NCBI RefSeq assembly: GCF_000829515.1
Contig: NZ_JXRR01000015.1
Span: forward strand, 1 to 64,000
Reading direction: 5' to 3'
From: Jeotgalibacillus campisalis
GTDB taxonomy: Bacteria > Bacillota > Bacilli > Bacillales > Jeotgalibacillaceae
Length of the DNA stretch: 64,000 nucleotides
Below are positions 21,088-32,272 of this stretch, piece by piece. Each line of letters starts with the position of its first letter. Position 1 is the first letter of the stretch. The notes below the pieces were generated by a model, which worked only from the letters and a program-made list of their open reading frames with translations, did not search any database and was not told where the DNA came from. Made by a program: the position numbers and the translations under genes.

Positions 21088-21180
21088 ACAGTTAAGGGCA
21101 AACCAGTTGAAAAATTGGGACGCAAAGCTTACAGGTCTAAGGCATACAGTTGGAGGGTGCTATGACGGCTGAGCCGCCTG
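21088..21180 (+). ncRNA. Cyclic di-GMP-I (GEMM) riboswitch
   Basis: The aptamer carries the GEMM-I core: AAGGGCAAACC, a CAGTT-GAAA-AATTG stem capped by a GAAA tetraloop, GGGACGCAAAGC, and a second stem with TCTAAGG ... CTATGACGG forming the classical tetraloop receptor (CTAAG/TATG). It ends about 35 bases before the ATG of a SinI-like gene. No T-run terminator is seen between aptamer and gene, so control of ribosome access or a subtle platform is more likely. The ligand call is from family knowledge; the strength and direction of control are not known. Confidence 0.88.
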
Positions 21181-21215
21181 AGGTACTGCAAATAGTATTT
21201 TGGGAGGGGAATAAA

Positions 21216-21365
21216 ATGGGTCGAGCAGCGGAAGTGGATTTGGAATGGGTGGCTCTGATTAACGAAGCTCTAATGGCGGGGATTTCTGAATGTGAAATTG
21301 AAGATTTTTTAAAGGGGAAAAATCTTCATCGTGAACGGGAAAGAAGAAGCGTAGCAGTAGGGTGA
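21216..21365 (+). CDS. SinI-like antirepressor
   Basis: A 49-residue protein whose core DLEWVALINEALMAGISECE then IEDFL matches the SinI dimerisation segment (D-x-EWV-x-L-x-x-EA...IS...I..FL). In B. subtilis SinI binds SinR through this helical hairpin and lifts repression of matrix genes. Start ATG 21216 follows GGGAGGGG; the frame is open further upstream, but only through the riboswitch. It is convergent with a SinR-like gene whose C-terminal half has the matching segment (DTDWVNLAKSAMESGISKEQ), so the two probably interact. It sits directly downstream of a c-di-GMP-I riboswitch. Confidence 0.85.
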   Translation: MGRAAEVDLEWVALINEALMAGISECEIEDFLKGKNLHRERERRSVAVG

Positions 21366-21372
21366 ATAATCG

Positions 21373-21416
21373 AAAAAATGACCGGTGCATCTTCAATACG
21401 CACAGGTCATTTTTTG
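21373..21416. terminator. Bidirectional terminator between convergent sinI-like and sinR-like genes
   Basis: AAAAAATGACC and GGTCATTTTTT flank a ~20-base loop, giving a T run on both strands. The TGA stop of the minus-strand sinR-like gene (21407-21409) lies inside the hairpin arm. Confidence 0.8.
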
Positions 21417-21733
21417 TTGATTCGCCACTTATTAAATTCAATAAATTCTTTGAACTGTTCTTTTGATATGCCAGATTCCATTGCCGATTTGGCTAAATTA
21501 ACCCAGTCGGTGTCAACATCCTTCTGATTATCATCAGGATCGAGTAAAGTATTGACCGTCACTCCAAGAACCGGAGCGATTTTATCTAGGAACTGGATTG
21601 AAGGATTTTGCTGGAGGTTTCTCTCTAAAGAGCTTACATAAGATTTTGCAACCCCTGCTTGTTCCGCTAATTCAGAGAGAGACATGTTTTTTTCTTTACG
21701 AAGAGCCTTCACGCGATCACCAATCATCACCAT
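21407..21733 (-). CDS. SinR-like transcriptional repressor
   Basis: A 108-residue protein closely following SinR architecture. The N-terminal Xre-type HTH reads MIGDRVKALRKEKNMSLSEL, then AGVAKSYVSSLERN and NPSIQFLDKIAPVLGV; the C-terminal SinI-like hairpin reads DTDWVNLAKSAMESGISKEQ then FKEFIEFNKWR. Family members repress biofilm-matrix operons. Start chosen at ATG 21733 behind AAGGTGTG; ATG 21727 (MIGDR) is equally possible. Whether it is the main SinR or a paralog of SlrR type cannot be decided here: B. subtilis has other genes between purD and yerA. Confidence 0.88.
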   Translation of the reverse strand: MVMIGDRVKALRKEKNMSLSELAEQAGVAKSYVSSLERNLQQNPSIQFLDKIAPVLGVTVNTLLDPDDNQKDVDTDWVNLAKSAMESGISKEQFKEFIEFNKWRINKK

Positions 21734-21901
21734 CACACACCTTGAAGTATTAAATTTCGACTTATTTCTCCATTTTATCATAAAATTATAAAATGGACAC
21801 TATAACGCACGAATTTTTACAAAGTTGAGATGATAGGTCAGTTAGAAAGGGAGATGTAGGTTGATTGATGGTTCAAAAGGGCTTGTTAACTCGTTCATTC
21901 G

Positions 21902-22180
21902 CTACTCTCCTGATCCTACCTCTGAATGGTGAAGATAGTTGCTCGTTTCACTTTCCCAGTTAAGAGCATCGTCCATCCAGTTGTTTCTTTTATCCCATAG
22001 CGCTACCAAAGGACAGAACTGCATTAATCCTTCTGCTACCTTCATGGCCCCTAAAACAGCGAGCAGGAAAAATGACTTCTTCCATGGTTTTTTGGCCATT
22101 CTGGCAGTAGCAATACTTAAGATGGTAAAACCTGCGATGGTTCGAATGTAAGAATTTGTTCTTCCGATATTTGATCTCAT
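21902..22180 (-). CDS. DUF2892-like small membrane protein
   Basis: A 92-residue protein starting MRSNIGRTNSYIRTIAGFTI, with two hydrophobic segments (IRTIAGFTILSIATARM and FFLLAVLGAMKVAEGLMQFC) and a CPLVALW motif. The layout (IGR.....R...G at the N-terminus, CP near the second helix end) resembles the DUF2892/YgaP-tail family. ATG 22180 is spaced correctly from GGAG; the in-frame ATG at 22186 is too close to it. Function unknown. Confidence 0.6.
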   Translation of the reverse strand: MRSNIGRTNSYIRTIAGFTILSIATARMAKKPWKKSFFLLAVLGAMKVAEGLMQFCPLVALWDKRNNWMDDALNWESETSNYLHHSEVGSGE

Positions 22181-22357
22181 GTACATTCACTCCAATATCT
22201 TTTTTTTTGTAAATCTGCTGCTCTTTAATGCGGTGACATGTAAAATATGATACGATTAAACCATTATTTTAATCCTGCAAAAAGCTGCACTTCTAAGCTC
22301 TGAGACAGGTAAAATAATGATGTATACACGGATTACATGTCAGGAGGAAATGGTAAG

Positions 22358-24091
22358 ATGGAGCAACGTTTTCCATGGAAGATTGAGCATTTAAGAGAAC
22401 ATACAGCTGTTCTAGACGGCAACCTTGCCCCAACGAAGCTGCTGACAAATGCCACCTACCTTAATTCTTCCTTAAAGTCATGGATAAAGGGGCATATATG
22501 GATCTACTGCGATCGAATTGTATATGCGGGAACTAAACTCCCGGAAAATACAACGAATACAGAAATCACAGATTTAACAGATAAGTGGGTTGTGCCCGGT
22601 TACATTGAACCTCATGTACATCCATTTCAGCTATATAATCCCCAATCTTTCGCTGAATATGCATCTCAAAGCGGTACGACTACGTTTATTTCGGACAACT
22701 TGATGATGCTATTATTAAATAATAAAAAGAAAGCGCTTCCTTTTATACAACAATTCAAGAAGTCCTCACTTTCCTTCTACTGGTGGGCAAGGCTTGATGC
22801 TCAGACAGAAATTATTAATGAAGAAGAACTTTTTACAAATGGGGAAATACGGCAGTGGCTTGCAGATCCAAGTGTTCTGCTTGCCGGAGAGCTTACAAGC
22901 TGGCCAAAGCTGGTTGATGGCGACGATATGCTTTTAAGCTGGATGCAGGAAGCAAGGATCCATTATAAGCGCGTCGAAGGGCATTTGCCTGGGGCTTCTG
23001 AAAAAACGATTGCAAGAATGACACTTTTAGGTGTAACAGGCGATCATGAGTCAATGACTGGAGAAGAGGCCTGGATGCGTTTGGAACAAGGACTGGCTGT
23101 TACGCTGCGACATTCTTCCATTCGGCCGGATCTGTCGAAGATCATTACCGAACTGAAAGAAAAAGGGCTACAATCATTTGATTCACTTATGATGACTACG
23201 GATGGTTCCACGCCTTCTTTTTATCGTGATGGGGTTATGGACCGCTTAATTAAAATTGCCCTGGACGCTGGGGTTGATCCAGTTGACGCTTACCATATGG
23301 CATCTTATTCAATTGCGAAATATTATCGGATGGAATTCATGCAGGGAATGATCGCAACCGGCAGACAGGCGACCTTGAATGTGCTCCATTCAATAGAAGA
23401 TCCTACTCCGGAGTCTGTCCTATCAAAAGGGCAGTGGTTAAAAAAAGAGGGAGAGAGAACGCTGTTTATTGAGCAGCCAGACTGGTCCTTAATTCCTCCT
23501 TTAAAGCTTGATTGGGAACTGACTGACGATGATCTTCAGTTTTCCATGCCTTTTGGAATCGAAATGGTGAATAATGTCATTACAAAACCATATTCTATTA
23601 ATATTGATACATCTGTTGATGAACTGAATCGAGATAGCGACGAAAGCTTTTTGATGCTGATCGACCGGTTTGGCAAATGGAAAATATGTACGGTTATAAA
23701 AGGATTTGTTCAAAACCTTGGAGCGCTTGGATCTTCTTTCTCAAATACAGGTGACCTGATCTTCATAGGGAAGTCAAAGAAAGACATTCAAACCGCTTTT
23801 TCTCGAATACGTAACCTTCAGGGTGGCATTGTGCTTGTCGATCAGGGGGAAGTGCTCCATGAAATTCCTCTTACAATTGGCGGGATGATGTCAAGGGAAC
23901 CGATGGAGATGATAATGGATGCAGAAGAGACTTTGAGGGAAATTGTAAGAGAAAGAGGATACAAACACGAGGATCCGGTTTATACGCTGCTATTTTTATC
24001 TTCCACTCATTTGCCCTATGTCCGAATCACCCAAAAAGGACTTTACGACGTTAAAAAGAAAACGGTACTCTTTCCAACGATAATGCGTTAA
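22358..24091 (+). CDS. yerA: Adenine deaminase-like amidohydrolase (YerA-like)
   Basis: A 577-residue metal-dependent hydrolase. The HxH metal motif is seen in PGYIEPHVHPFQLYNP, preceded by a small N-terminal beta domain (NATYLNSSLKSWIKGHIWIY) and followed by a barrel with the EGHLPGASE and TTDGSTPSFY segments of the adenine deaminase family. YerA is the B. subtilis counterpart at this locus; activity on adenine is inferred. ATG 22358 is chosen because AGGAGG lies just upstream; an in-frame ATG at 22337 would precede that site. First of yerA-yerB-yerC. Confidence 0.9.
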   Translation: MEQRFPWKIEHLREHTAVLDGNLAPTKLLTNATYLNSSLKSWIKGHIWIYCDRIVYAGTKLPENTTNTEITDLTDKWVVPGYIEPHVHPFQLYNPQSFAEYASQSGTTTFISDNLMMLLLNNKKKALPFIQQFKKSSLSFYWWARLDAQTEIINEEELFTNGEIRQWLADPSVLLAGELTSWPKLVDGDDMLLSWMQEARIHYKRVEGHLPGASEKTIARMTLLGVTGDHESMTGEEAWMRLEQGLAVTLRHSSIRPDLSKIITELKEKGLQSFDSLMMTTDGSTPSFYRDGVMDRLIKIALDAGVDPVDAYHMASYSIAKYYRMEFMQGMIATGRQATLNVLHSIEDPTPESVLSKGQWLKKEGERTLFIEQPDWSLIPPLKLDWELTDDDLQFSMPFGIEMVNNVITKPYSINIDTSVDELNRDSDESFLMLIDRFGKWKICTVIKGFVQNLGALGSSFSNTGDLIFIGKSKKDIQTAFSRIRNLQGGIVLVDQGEVLHEIPLTIGGMMSREPMEMIMDAEETLREIVRERGYKHEDPVYTLLFLSSTHLPYVRITQKGLYDVKKKTVLFPTIMR

Positions 24092-24132
24092 AATGAGAAA
24101 GTAAGACAATGTATTTACGAGGTGTCAGCTCT

Positions 24133-25179
24133 ATGAAACGAGTTTTACTGGTAATGATCGCAAGTTTGATGGTAGCCTGCAGCGTGAATCAAGAAGCGGA
24201 AAATCAGCAACTGACAGACCAGGAAAATAACCTTTCTGAAAAACAGCAGAGAGATGACACAGAAAAAGTGAACTCGTCTGCTGCTGAAGAAATGTCACCT
24301 TTATCTGGAGAACCGGTAAGCAGTAATAATAGAGCCATTTCAGTTATTATAAATAACCATCCCAAAGCTCGTCCTCAAAGCGGACTGGCAGAAGCAGATA
24401 TCATATATGAAGTACTGGCTGAAGGAGGCGTCACACGTCTTCTTGCCATTTATCAAAGTCAATACCCAGAACGAGTAGGACCAATTAGAAGTGCACGTGA
24501 TTATCATATCAAGCTGGCCGGAGCGTATAACAGCTTTTTTGTTGCCCACGGCTATAGTCCGGATGCTTTTTCCATGCTTGAAAATGGTGTGATTGAGCAT
24601 ATAAATGGGATACAATATGATGGAGAATTGTTCGTTCGTTCTTCAGATCGTGCAGCTCCGCATAATTCATACAGTAGTTCTGCTTTTTTTGAACAAGGAG
24701 CAAAAAGAAAAGGTGTCTCGCTTGAAGGTGCACCTGCCGGCATGACATTTTCAAATCAGGCTGACCTTTCCCTGGAAACAGCTGTCTCCCAATTTTCCGT
24801 GACGTATGATGGAAATGAAACGTACACGAGTGAATATTCCTATGAGCCTTCTGACGATTCCTATTCAAGAATAAGTGCAGGGGAACAAACCATTGATGGA
24901 GAAACAAATGAACCCGTATCTATTGCCAATATTTTAATTATGGAAGCTGGTCACCGCTTGATTGATGAACAGGGCCGACTGGATATCGACCTTTCATCAG
25001 GAGGAAATGCCTATCTGTTTACAAAAGGGACTTATTTCGAGATGAAATGGGAAGAAGAAAACGGACGGATGATCCCATATTATAATGGCAAGCCCGCTCC
25101 ATTATCTCCAGGGTTGACCTGGATTCATCTTATTCCTGAGGATAAAGGATTCGATCAGCTGGTCACCGTATTTGATTAA
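24133..25179 (+). CDS. yerB: DUF3048 lipoprotein (YerB-like)
   Basis: Lipoprotein of 348 residues: signal MKRVLLVMIASLMVACS with the lipobox cysteine at residue 17, then an acidic low-complexity linker. The DUF3048 body includes NNHPKARPQSGLAEADIIYE, RVGPIRSARDYHI and NPV-less but typical HNSYSSS stretches; the second domain ends WIHLIPEDKGFDQLVTVFD. It should be anchored on the outer face of the membrane. ATG 24133 gives a proper signal peptide; the upstream in-frame ATG (24109) adds eight residues ahead of it. Confidence 0.88.
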   Translation: MKRVLLVMIASLMVACSVNQEAENQQLTDQENNLSEKQQRDDTEKVNSSAAEEMSPLSGEPVSSNNRAISVIINNHPKARPQSGLAEADIIYEVLAEGGVTRLLAIYQSQYPERVGPIRSARDYHIKLAGAYNSFFVAHGYSPDAFSMLENGVIEHINGIQYDGELFVRSSDRAAPHNSYSSSAFFEQGAKRKGVSLEGAPAGMTFSNQADLSLETAVSQFSVTYDGNETYTSEYSYEPSDDSYSRISAGEQTIDGETNEPVSIANILIMEAGHRLIDEQGRLDIDLSSGGNAYLFTKGTYFEMKWEEENGRMIPYYNGKPAPLSPGLTWIHLIPEDKGFDQLVTVFD

Positions 25180-25204
25180 TTATAAAAGGAGTCGTTCTGA
25201 CATT

Positions 25205-25519
25205 ATGCAAATAGATAAATTAAGAGGAAAAGAACTCGATCAGCTTTTTAATGCAGTTCTTTCACTAAAAGACCTGGACGAATGTTATCGATTTTTCGAT
25301 GATCTTTGTACCATTAATGAAATTCAATCACTCGCTCAGCGGCTCGAAGTTGCCCGTATGCTTCGGGATGGCAAAACCTATCACAAGATTGAAACAGAAA
25401 CCGGTGCCAGCACGGCTACTATATCCCGCGTGAAGAGATGCCTCAACTATGGCAATGACACGTACTCACTTGTTTTGGGCCGCATTCACTCAACTGAAGA
25501 GGCAGAAGAAAATAAGTAG
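25205..25519 (+). CDS. yerC: TrpR-like protein YerC/YecD
   Basis: A 104-residue helix-turn-helix protein. INEIQSLAQRLEVARMLRDG and TGASTATISRVKRCLNYG match the YerC/YecD branch of the TrpR superfamily almost exactly at the usual length. ATG 25205 is the family start (MQIDKLRGKELDQL), although AGGAG lies about 13 bases away, a long spacing. DNA targets are unknown. Confidence 0.92.
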   Translation: MQIDKLRGKELDQLFNAVLSLKDLDECYRFFDDLCTINEIQSLAQRLEVARMLRDGKTYHKIETETGASTATISRVKRCLNYGNDTYSLVLGRIHSTEEAEENK

Positions 25520-25592
25520 TATTGGTTTGAAATCAGGCAGGACTTGTCATGGCTGATTTCACGACTTAGTGTTGTCACTTAAGCAGTCTTTT

Positions 25593-25820
25593 AAAGAGGC
25601 TGGGACAGAAATGTGAAAGATGTTTAAATTGAGGTCTTTTTATTAGTAAATTTGAGGTGAACGGAGCGGAAGATGGCGACTCCAGCAGGATATGACGGTT
25701 GCTTGAGACCCCGCAAGGCAGAGCCTGAGGAGGGCTTAAGCACCGTTCCTGCGGAAAGCGTCCGTCTGAAGCGCAGAGAACCGGTTTGAAGAGGTTGAGA
25801 CATTTGTCCCAGCCTCTTTT
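25593..25820. repeat. Dispersed repeat, copy A (with terminal hairpin)
   Basis: About 228 bp. Ends AAAGAGGCTGGGACAG (25593-25608) and TGTCCCAGCCTCTTTT (25805-25820) are complementary, so the whole unit can fold into a long stem. The internal core (CGGAGCGGAAGATGGCGACT, ACCCCGCAAGGC, GCGGAAAGCGTCC, AGAACCGGTTTGA) recurs at 43.0 and 60.4 kb. The terminal arm plus T run could also act as a terminator for yerC. It codes for nothing convincing. Confidence 0.88.
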
Positions 25821-25952
25821 TAATTTGCTGAATTTTAAATCAGACTGATTCCCATGAGGGGCTGCTTCCCATGCTTTAAGCTTCCCCCATAGGATGCTAT
25901 AATGGTACGGATAAAGTTTGAAAAGGAACGAAAGTGAAATGGAGGATGCAGC

Positions 25953-26627
25953 ATGTATGATGTCCAGGAATGGAAACATGTATTTAAACTTGATCCGAAT
26001 AAGGAGCTTTCAGATCGTGCATTAGAAAAGATCTGTGAGTCTGGCACTGATGCAGTCATGATAGGAGGTACAGACGGCGTTACGCTTGAAAACGTACTCG
26101 ACTTAATGGTCAGGGTACGCCGTTATTCAGTGCCTTGCGTTCTTGAAGTATCTACTCTGGATTCGGTCACACCTGGATTTGATTTATATTTTATTCCTAC
26201 AGTCTTAAATGCCAGCGATCCAAAATGGATTACCGGACTTCACCATGATGCAGTGAAAGAACACGGCGATTTAATGAACTGGGAAGAAATAATGGCAGAA
26301 GGCTACTGCATTGTGAACCCGGATTGTAAAGCGGCCAGACTTACACAAGCGAAAACGGAGCTGTCAAAAGACGATATTATTGCCTATGCACGAATGTCAG
26401 AGCGGCTGTTTCATCTGCCGGTTTTTTATTTGGAATACAGTGGAATGTATGGAGATCCTGCTGTTGTACAGGCTGTTGGGCAGGAACTTTCAAAGACGGT
26501 TTTCTTTTATGGGGGCGGTATTACTTCAAAGCAAAGAGCCGAAGAAATGGCAGAGCGGGCCGACGTGATTGTTGTAGGCAACCTGCTTTATGAAAATTTA
26601 AATGAAGCGTTAAAAACAATCCTATAA
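25953..26627 (+). CDS. pcrB: Heptaprenylglyceryl phosphate synthase
   Basis: A 224-residue TIM-barrel enzyme that joins glycerol-1-phosphate to heptaprenyl diphosphate, a bacterial relative of archaeal GGGP synthase. It shows [19 protein letters not shown], the [11 protein letters not shown] motif and the phosphate-binding [10 protein letters not shown] and DVIVVGN ends. GGAGG precedes ATG 25953. It is followed by pcrA, the usual pcrB-pcrA-ligA-yerH cluster. Confidence 0.94.
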   Translation: MYDVQEWKHVFKLDPNKELSDRALEKICESGTDAVMIGGTDGVTLENVLDLMVRVRRYSVPCVLEVSTLDSVTPGFDLYFIPTVLNASDPKWITGLHHDAVKEHGDLMNWEEIMAEGYCIVNPDCKAARLTQAKTELSKDDIIAYARMSERLFHLPVFYLEYSGMYGDPAVVQAVGQELSKTVFFYGGGITSKQRAEEMAERADVIVVGNLLYENLNEALKTIL

Positions 26628-26679
26628 ATAGTCTTGTTACTATTATATAATAAGAACAAATGTTCGAGGTGGTGAGGGA

Positions 26680-28917
26680 ATGCAATTTTTAACAGATCGA
26701 TTACTTAAAGGAATGAATCCTGAGCAGGCTAGAGCGATAAAAGCTACAGAAGGCCCTCTTTTGATTATGGCAGGAGCGGGGTCTGGAAAGACACGCGTTC
26801 TGACACACAGGATTGCCTATCTAATGATAGAAAAAGGAGTCGCCCCGTACAATATTTTAGCGATAACCTTTACGAATAAAGCAGCAAGAGAAATGAAAAA
26901 CCGTGTTGGAGAAATCCTCGGCGGAGCATCAGAAAACGTATGGATTTCAACCTTTCATTCGATGTGCGTAAGGATCTTGCGAAGAGACATTGACCGCATT
27001 GGTTTCAATCGAAACTTCACTATTCTTGATTCCACCGATCAGCAATCCGTGATCAAACGAATACTCAAAGATAAAAATTTGGATCCGAAGCAATTTGATC
27101 CAAGAGGCATTTTGTCTGTCATATCCTCTGCTAAAAATGAGCTGACTACGCCTGAACAGTTTGCCAAAGAAGCGGGAAGCTATTTTGATCAGAAGATCAG
27201 TGAAATCTTCACAGAATATCAAAGCAGACTGCGGAAAAATTCTGCGCTTGATTTTGATGACTTGATCATGCAGACGATCCACCTGTTCGAACGGATCCCT
27301 GAGGTGCTTGAATTTTATCAACGCAAATTTCAATTTATCCATGTGGATGAGTATCAGGATACGAACCGTGCACAATATATGCTGGTGAAGCAGCTTGCCT
27401 CCCGCTTTAAAAATTTATGTGTTGTCGGAGATTCAGACCAATCCATCTATCGCTGGCGTGGAGCAGATATCACGAACATCATGTCCTTTGAAAAGGATTA
27501 TCCAAATGCAACAGTGATCATGCTCGAACAAAATTACCGGTCGACCAAAAAAATACTGGATGCGGCCAATCAGGTTATTCAAAACAACCCGAACCGAAAA
27601 CCTAAAAATCTGTGGACCGAAAATACAGACGGTCAAAAAATATCCTATTATAGAGCTGACAGTGAGCAGGGAGAAGCTCAATTTGTAGCAGGTAAAATTA
27701 ATGAACTTGTTCAATCTGGTAAAAGAAAAAGATCAGATTTTGCGATCCTCTACCGGACAAATGCACAGTCCCGTGTAATGGAGGAAGTATTAATGAAATC
27801 CAACATTGACTATGCGATTGTTGGAGGTACGAAATTCTATGACAGAAAAGAAATCAAGGACATCCTTGCTTATCTTCGATTAGTCGCAAATCCGGCGGAT
27901 GACATTAGCTTAACCAGAATTATTAATGTGCCAAAGCGCGGAGTAGGCTCGACTTCTGTGGACCGCATTGCAAATTATGCAAGAGATCACGATATGTCGA
28001 TGTATGATGCGCTCGGATTGGGAGATTTTATTGACATCAGTCCTAAAATTACGAAAACCGTTATTGCGTTTCGTGATTTTCTCTCCAATTACACACAGAT
28101 GCAGGAGTATTTATCGGTTACAGAATTGGTTGAAGATATCATCGATAAATCCGGCTACAAAGAGGCGCTGAAAGCAGAAAAAACAATAGAAGCGCAAAGC
28201 CGTCTCGAAAATATAGATGAGTTTCTATCGGTCACAAAAGCATTTGAAGATGCGAGCGAAGACAAAAGCCTGATTGCTTTTTTAACTGATCTTGCGCTTG
28301 TTGCAGATATTGACCAGCTCGATAAAGAAGAAACAGCAACTGAGCTTGTCACGCTGATGACACTGCATTCTGCAAAAGGGCTGGAGTTTCCGGTCGTATT
28401 TTTATTAGGCTTGGAAGAAGGGGTATTTCCGCACAGCCGTTCATTGATGGAAGAAGCGGAAATGGAAGAAGAACGAAGACTTGCTTACGTAGGGATCACA
28501 AGAGCTGAAGAAGAGCTGTTTATTTCAAATGCTCAGATGAGAACTCTTTTTGGACGGACAAACATGAATCCAGTTTCACGATTTATTGCAGAAATCCCTA
28601 GTGAGCTGATAGAGGAACCGATGAAAAAAGAAGCGTCATCCAACCCATTCGGCAGGGGAAGAAGCACCGGGTCATTTGGCCAAAGCAGACCCGCACCAAG
28701 AAAACCTGTCAGCCGTCCTGCTCCTAAAGATACAGGGGGAAGTGGTATTGGCTGGAGTGTTGGAGATAAAGCATCCCACGGTAAATGGGGAGTTGGAACG
28801 GTCGTCAGCGTCAAGGGCGAAGGCGATTCAATGGAACTCGATATTGCATTTCCAAGTCCTACCGGCATCAAGCGTCTTTTAGCAAAGTTTGCTCCTGTTA
28901 ATAAAGTAACGGAATGA
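26680..28917 (+). CDS. pcrA: ATP-dependent DNA helicase PcrA
   Basis: A 745-residue SF1A UvrD-type helicase for repair and plasmid replication. Motif I is [10 protein letters not shown], motif Ia [11 protein letters not shown], motif [10 protein letters not shown], motif [19 protein letters not shown], motif IV EQNYRST, then [20 protein letters not shown] and YVGITRAEE. The C-terminal tail has a basic linker and the [15 protein letters not shown] Tudor-like fold that binds RNA polymerase. Start at ATG 26680 behind GGTGAGGG. It lies 14 bases before ligA. Confidence 0.96.
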   Translation: MQFLTDRLLKGMNPEQARAIKATEGPLLIMAGAGSGKTRVLTHRIAYLMIEKGVAPYNILAITFTNKAAREMKNRVGEILGGASENVWISTFHSMCVRILRRDIDRIGFNRNFTILDSTDQQSVIKRILKDKNLDPKQFDPRGILSVISSAKNELTTPEQFAKEAGSYFDQKISEIFTEYQSRLRKNSALDFDDLIMQTIHLFERIPEVLEFYQRKFQFIHVDEYQDTNRAQYMLVKQLASRFKNLCVVGDSDQSIYRWRGADITNIMSFEKDYPNATVIMLEQNYRSTKKILDAANQVIQNNPNRKPKNLWTENTDGQKISYYRADSEQGEAQFVAGKINELVQSGKRKRSDFAILYRTNAQSRVMEEVLMKSNIDYAIVGGTKFYDRKEIKDILAYLRLVANPADDISLTRIINVPKRGVGSTSVDRIANYARDHDMSMYDALGLGDFIDISPKITKTVIAFRDFLSNYTQMQEYLSVTELVEDIIDKSGYKEALKAEKTIEAQSRLENIDEFLSVTKAFEDASEDKSLIAFLTDLALVADIDQLDKEETATELVTLMTLHSAKGLEFPVVFLLGLEEGVFPHSRSLMEEAEMEEERRLAYVGITRAEEELFISNAQMRTLFGRTNMNPVSRFIAEIPSELIEEPMKKEASSNPFGRGRSTGSFGQSRPAPRKPVSRPAPKDTGGSGIGWSVGDKASHGKWGVGTVVSVKGEGDSMELDIAFPSPTGIKRLLAKFAPVNKVTE

Positions 28918-28931
28918 AAGGAAGACGATAA

Positions 28932-30947
<2,016 letters not shown>

Positions 30948-30954
30948 GGCTACT

Positions 30955-32169
30955 ATGAAAAAATGGTCGGCAGCTGCATTTGGAGCTGTGTTATTGCTAG
31001 GCGGATGTATGCCTACGTTTCAGCAGGAAGATGAAGTCGTTCAGGAAAATGTACCGGAAGAAACAGAAAGTCAGACAGTTATTATTCCTAATTTCCAAAT
31101 TTCAGAAGATTATTATCGAACACTGCTGCCATTTGAACCCTCTCCTTCAAGAGGAATGGTTGTAAATAATGTTGCATCCAACTTTGATGTAGCAGAACTA
31201 GAAAGCGGCTTAATGAGAATTGCCCAGCAAAGTTTTGATTCGGCTGATTATTTTTTTCAGCCTGGTCAATTTCTCGACAGTGGAACGATTACAAGCTGGC
31301 TTTCTCGTGAATACAATGAAGCGCAGCTCGGAGAAAACGATCTTGAACCTGAAGAAAATGTTGGACTGAATCCAATTGATTCAGGTGAAGGAAATAGAGA
31401 AGAGCGTGCAAAAAACAGTCCTATCTATCTGGCACATATCCAGGAGCATAACTATTTTGCTAAATCAGGAGAAGACGAAAGCAAGGTCCGGCTTGGCGGA
31501 GTCGTGGTGGGTCTCGCCCTGAATTCAGTGTATTATTATCAGGATGACAATAATCCATTCGGCGCTACCTTTGAAGAACCGATTCCGACAGACAAGTTAG
31601 AAGAAGAAGGCAAGAAGATGGCTCAGGAAGTCGTTCAAAGAATGAGGACGATGGCACAAGAAGATCCTGAAAAAGCAGATCTCGCAGATGTTCCAATTAC
31701 GGTTGCATTATTTAAGCAGGAACCTAGGAATGCAGTTATACCTGGTAATTTTATAGGGTATTCGTCTGCTGCGGGCGGATCGGATGAATTGGGAGACTGG
31801 AGTGCCTTAAATGAAAACTATGTGCTGTTTCCATCAAGTGAAGCAAATGAAAACTTTCGAGATGACGAGACAGCGTTTCTAAATTTCAAACAAGATGTAG
31901 AAACCTATTTTCCAAATTTCAATAGTGTCATTGGAACTGGACGCTATCAAGGTGACCAGCTTACAAATTTGAAAATTGATATTCCTATTCAGTTTTACGG
32001 CAAAGCAGAAATTGTCGGTTTTACCCAGTTTATTGCAGGCAGACTCATTGATCAGTTTCCTTCTTATTTTGCTATCGAGGTAAGTATTACATCAGCGAAT
32101 GGACCTGAAGCATTGATTCTTAAAGAGTCAGAGGAAACGGAGCCATTCGTGCATATATACGAGCATTAA
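30955..32169 (+). CDS. yerH: CamS-family lipoprotein (YerH-like)
   Basis: A 404-residue lipoprotein with a signal MKKWSAAAFGAVLLLGGCMP and lipobox cysteine at 18. The body carries IPNFQISEDYYRTLLPFEPS, SRGMVVNNV and HIQEHNYFAKSG, family markers of YerH/CamS; the staphylococcal homolog yields a sex-pheromone peptide from its signal. GGTGTAAGG precedes ATG 30955, seven bases after ligA. It closes the pcrB-pcrA-ligA-yerH cluster. Confidence 0.92.
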   Translation: MKKWSAAAFGAVLLLGGCMPTFQQEDEVVQENVPEETESQTVIIPNFQISEDYYRTLLPFEPSPSRGMVVNNVASNFDVAELESGLMRIAQQSFDSADYFFQPGQFLDSGTITSWLSREYNEAQLGENDLEPEENVGLNPIDSGEGNREERAKNSPIYLAHIQEHNYFAKSGEDESKVRLGGVVVGLALNSVYYYQDDNNPFGATFEEPIPTDKLEEEGKKMAQEVVQRMRTMAQEDPEKADLADVPITVALFKQEPRNAVIPGNFIGYSSAAGGSDELGDWSALNENYVLFPSSEANENFRDDETAFLNFKQDVETYFPNFNSVIGTGRYQGDQLTNLKIDIPIQFYGKAEIVGFTQFIAGRLIDQFPSYFAIEVSITSANGPEALILKESEETEPFVHIYEH

Positions 32170-32229
32170 AAAGGAATAATCACTATTCCTAAGAACCCCA
32201 ATGTCAGAGATAATCAACGGGGGAGAAAA

Positions 32230-32272
32230 AGAAAAGCTTCTGTGTCGAATTTGGACACAGAAGCTTTTTCTA
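32230..32272. terminator. Bidirectional terminator between yerH and glgP
   Basis: AAAAGCTTCTGTGTC / GACACAGAAGCTTTTT perfect hairpin with A and T runs on either side. It should end both the + strand yerH transcript and the - strand glycogen operon. Confidence 0.9.

Noticed and set aside
21150-21215. Extended N-terminus for the SinI-like gene
   Set aside because: The extension runs through the riboswitch 3' half; ATG 21216 has the good ribosome site and fits SinI length.
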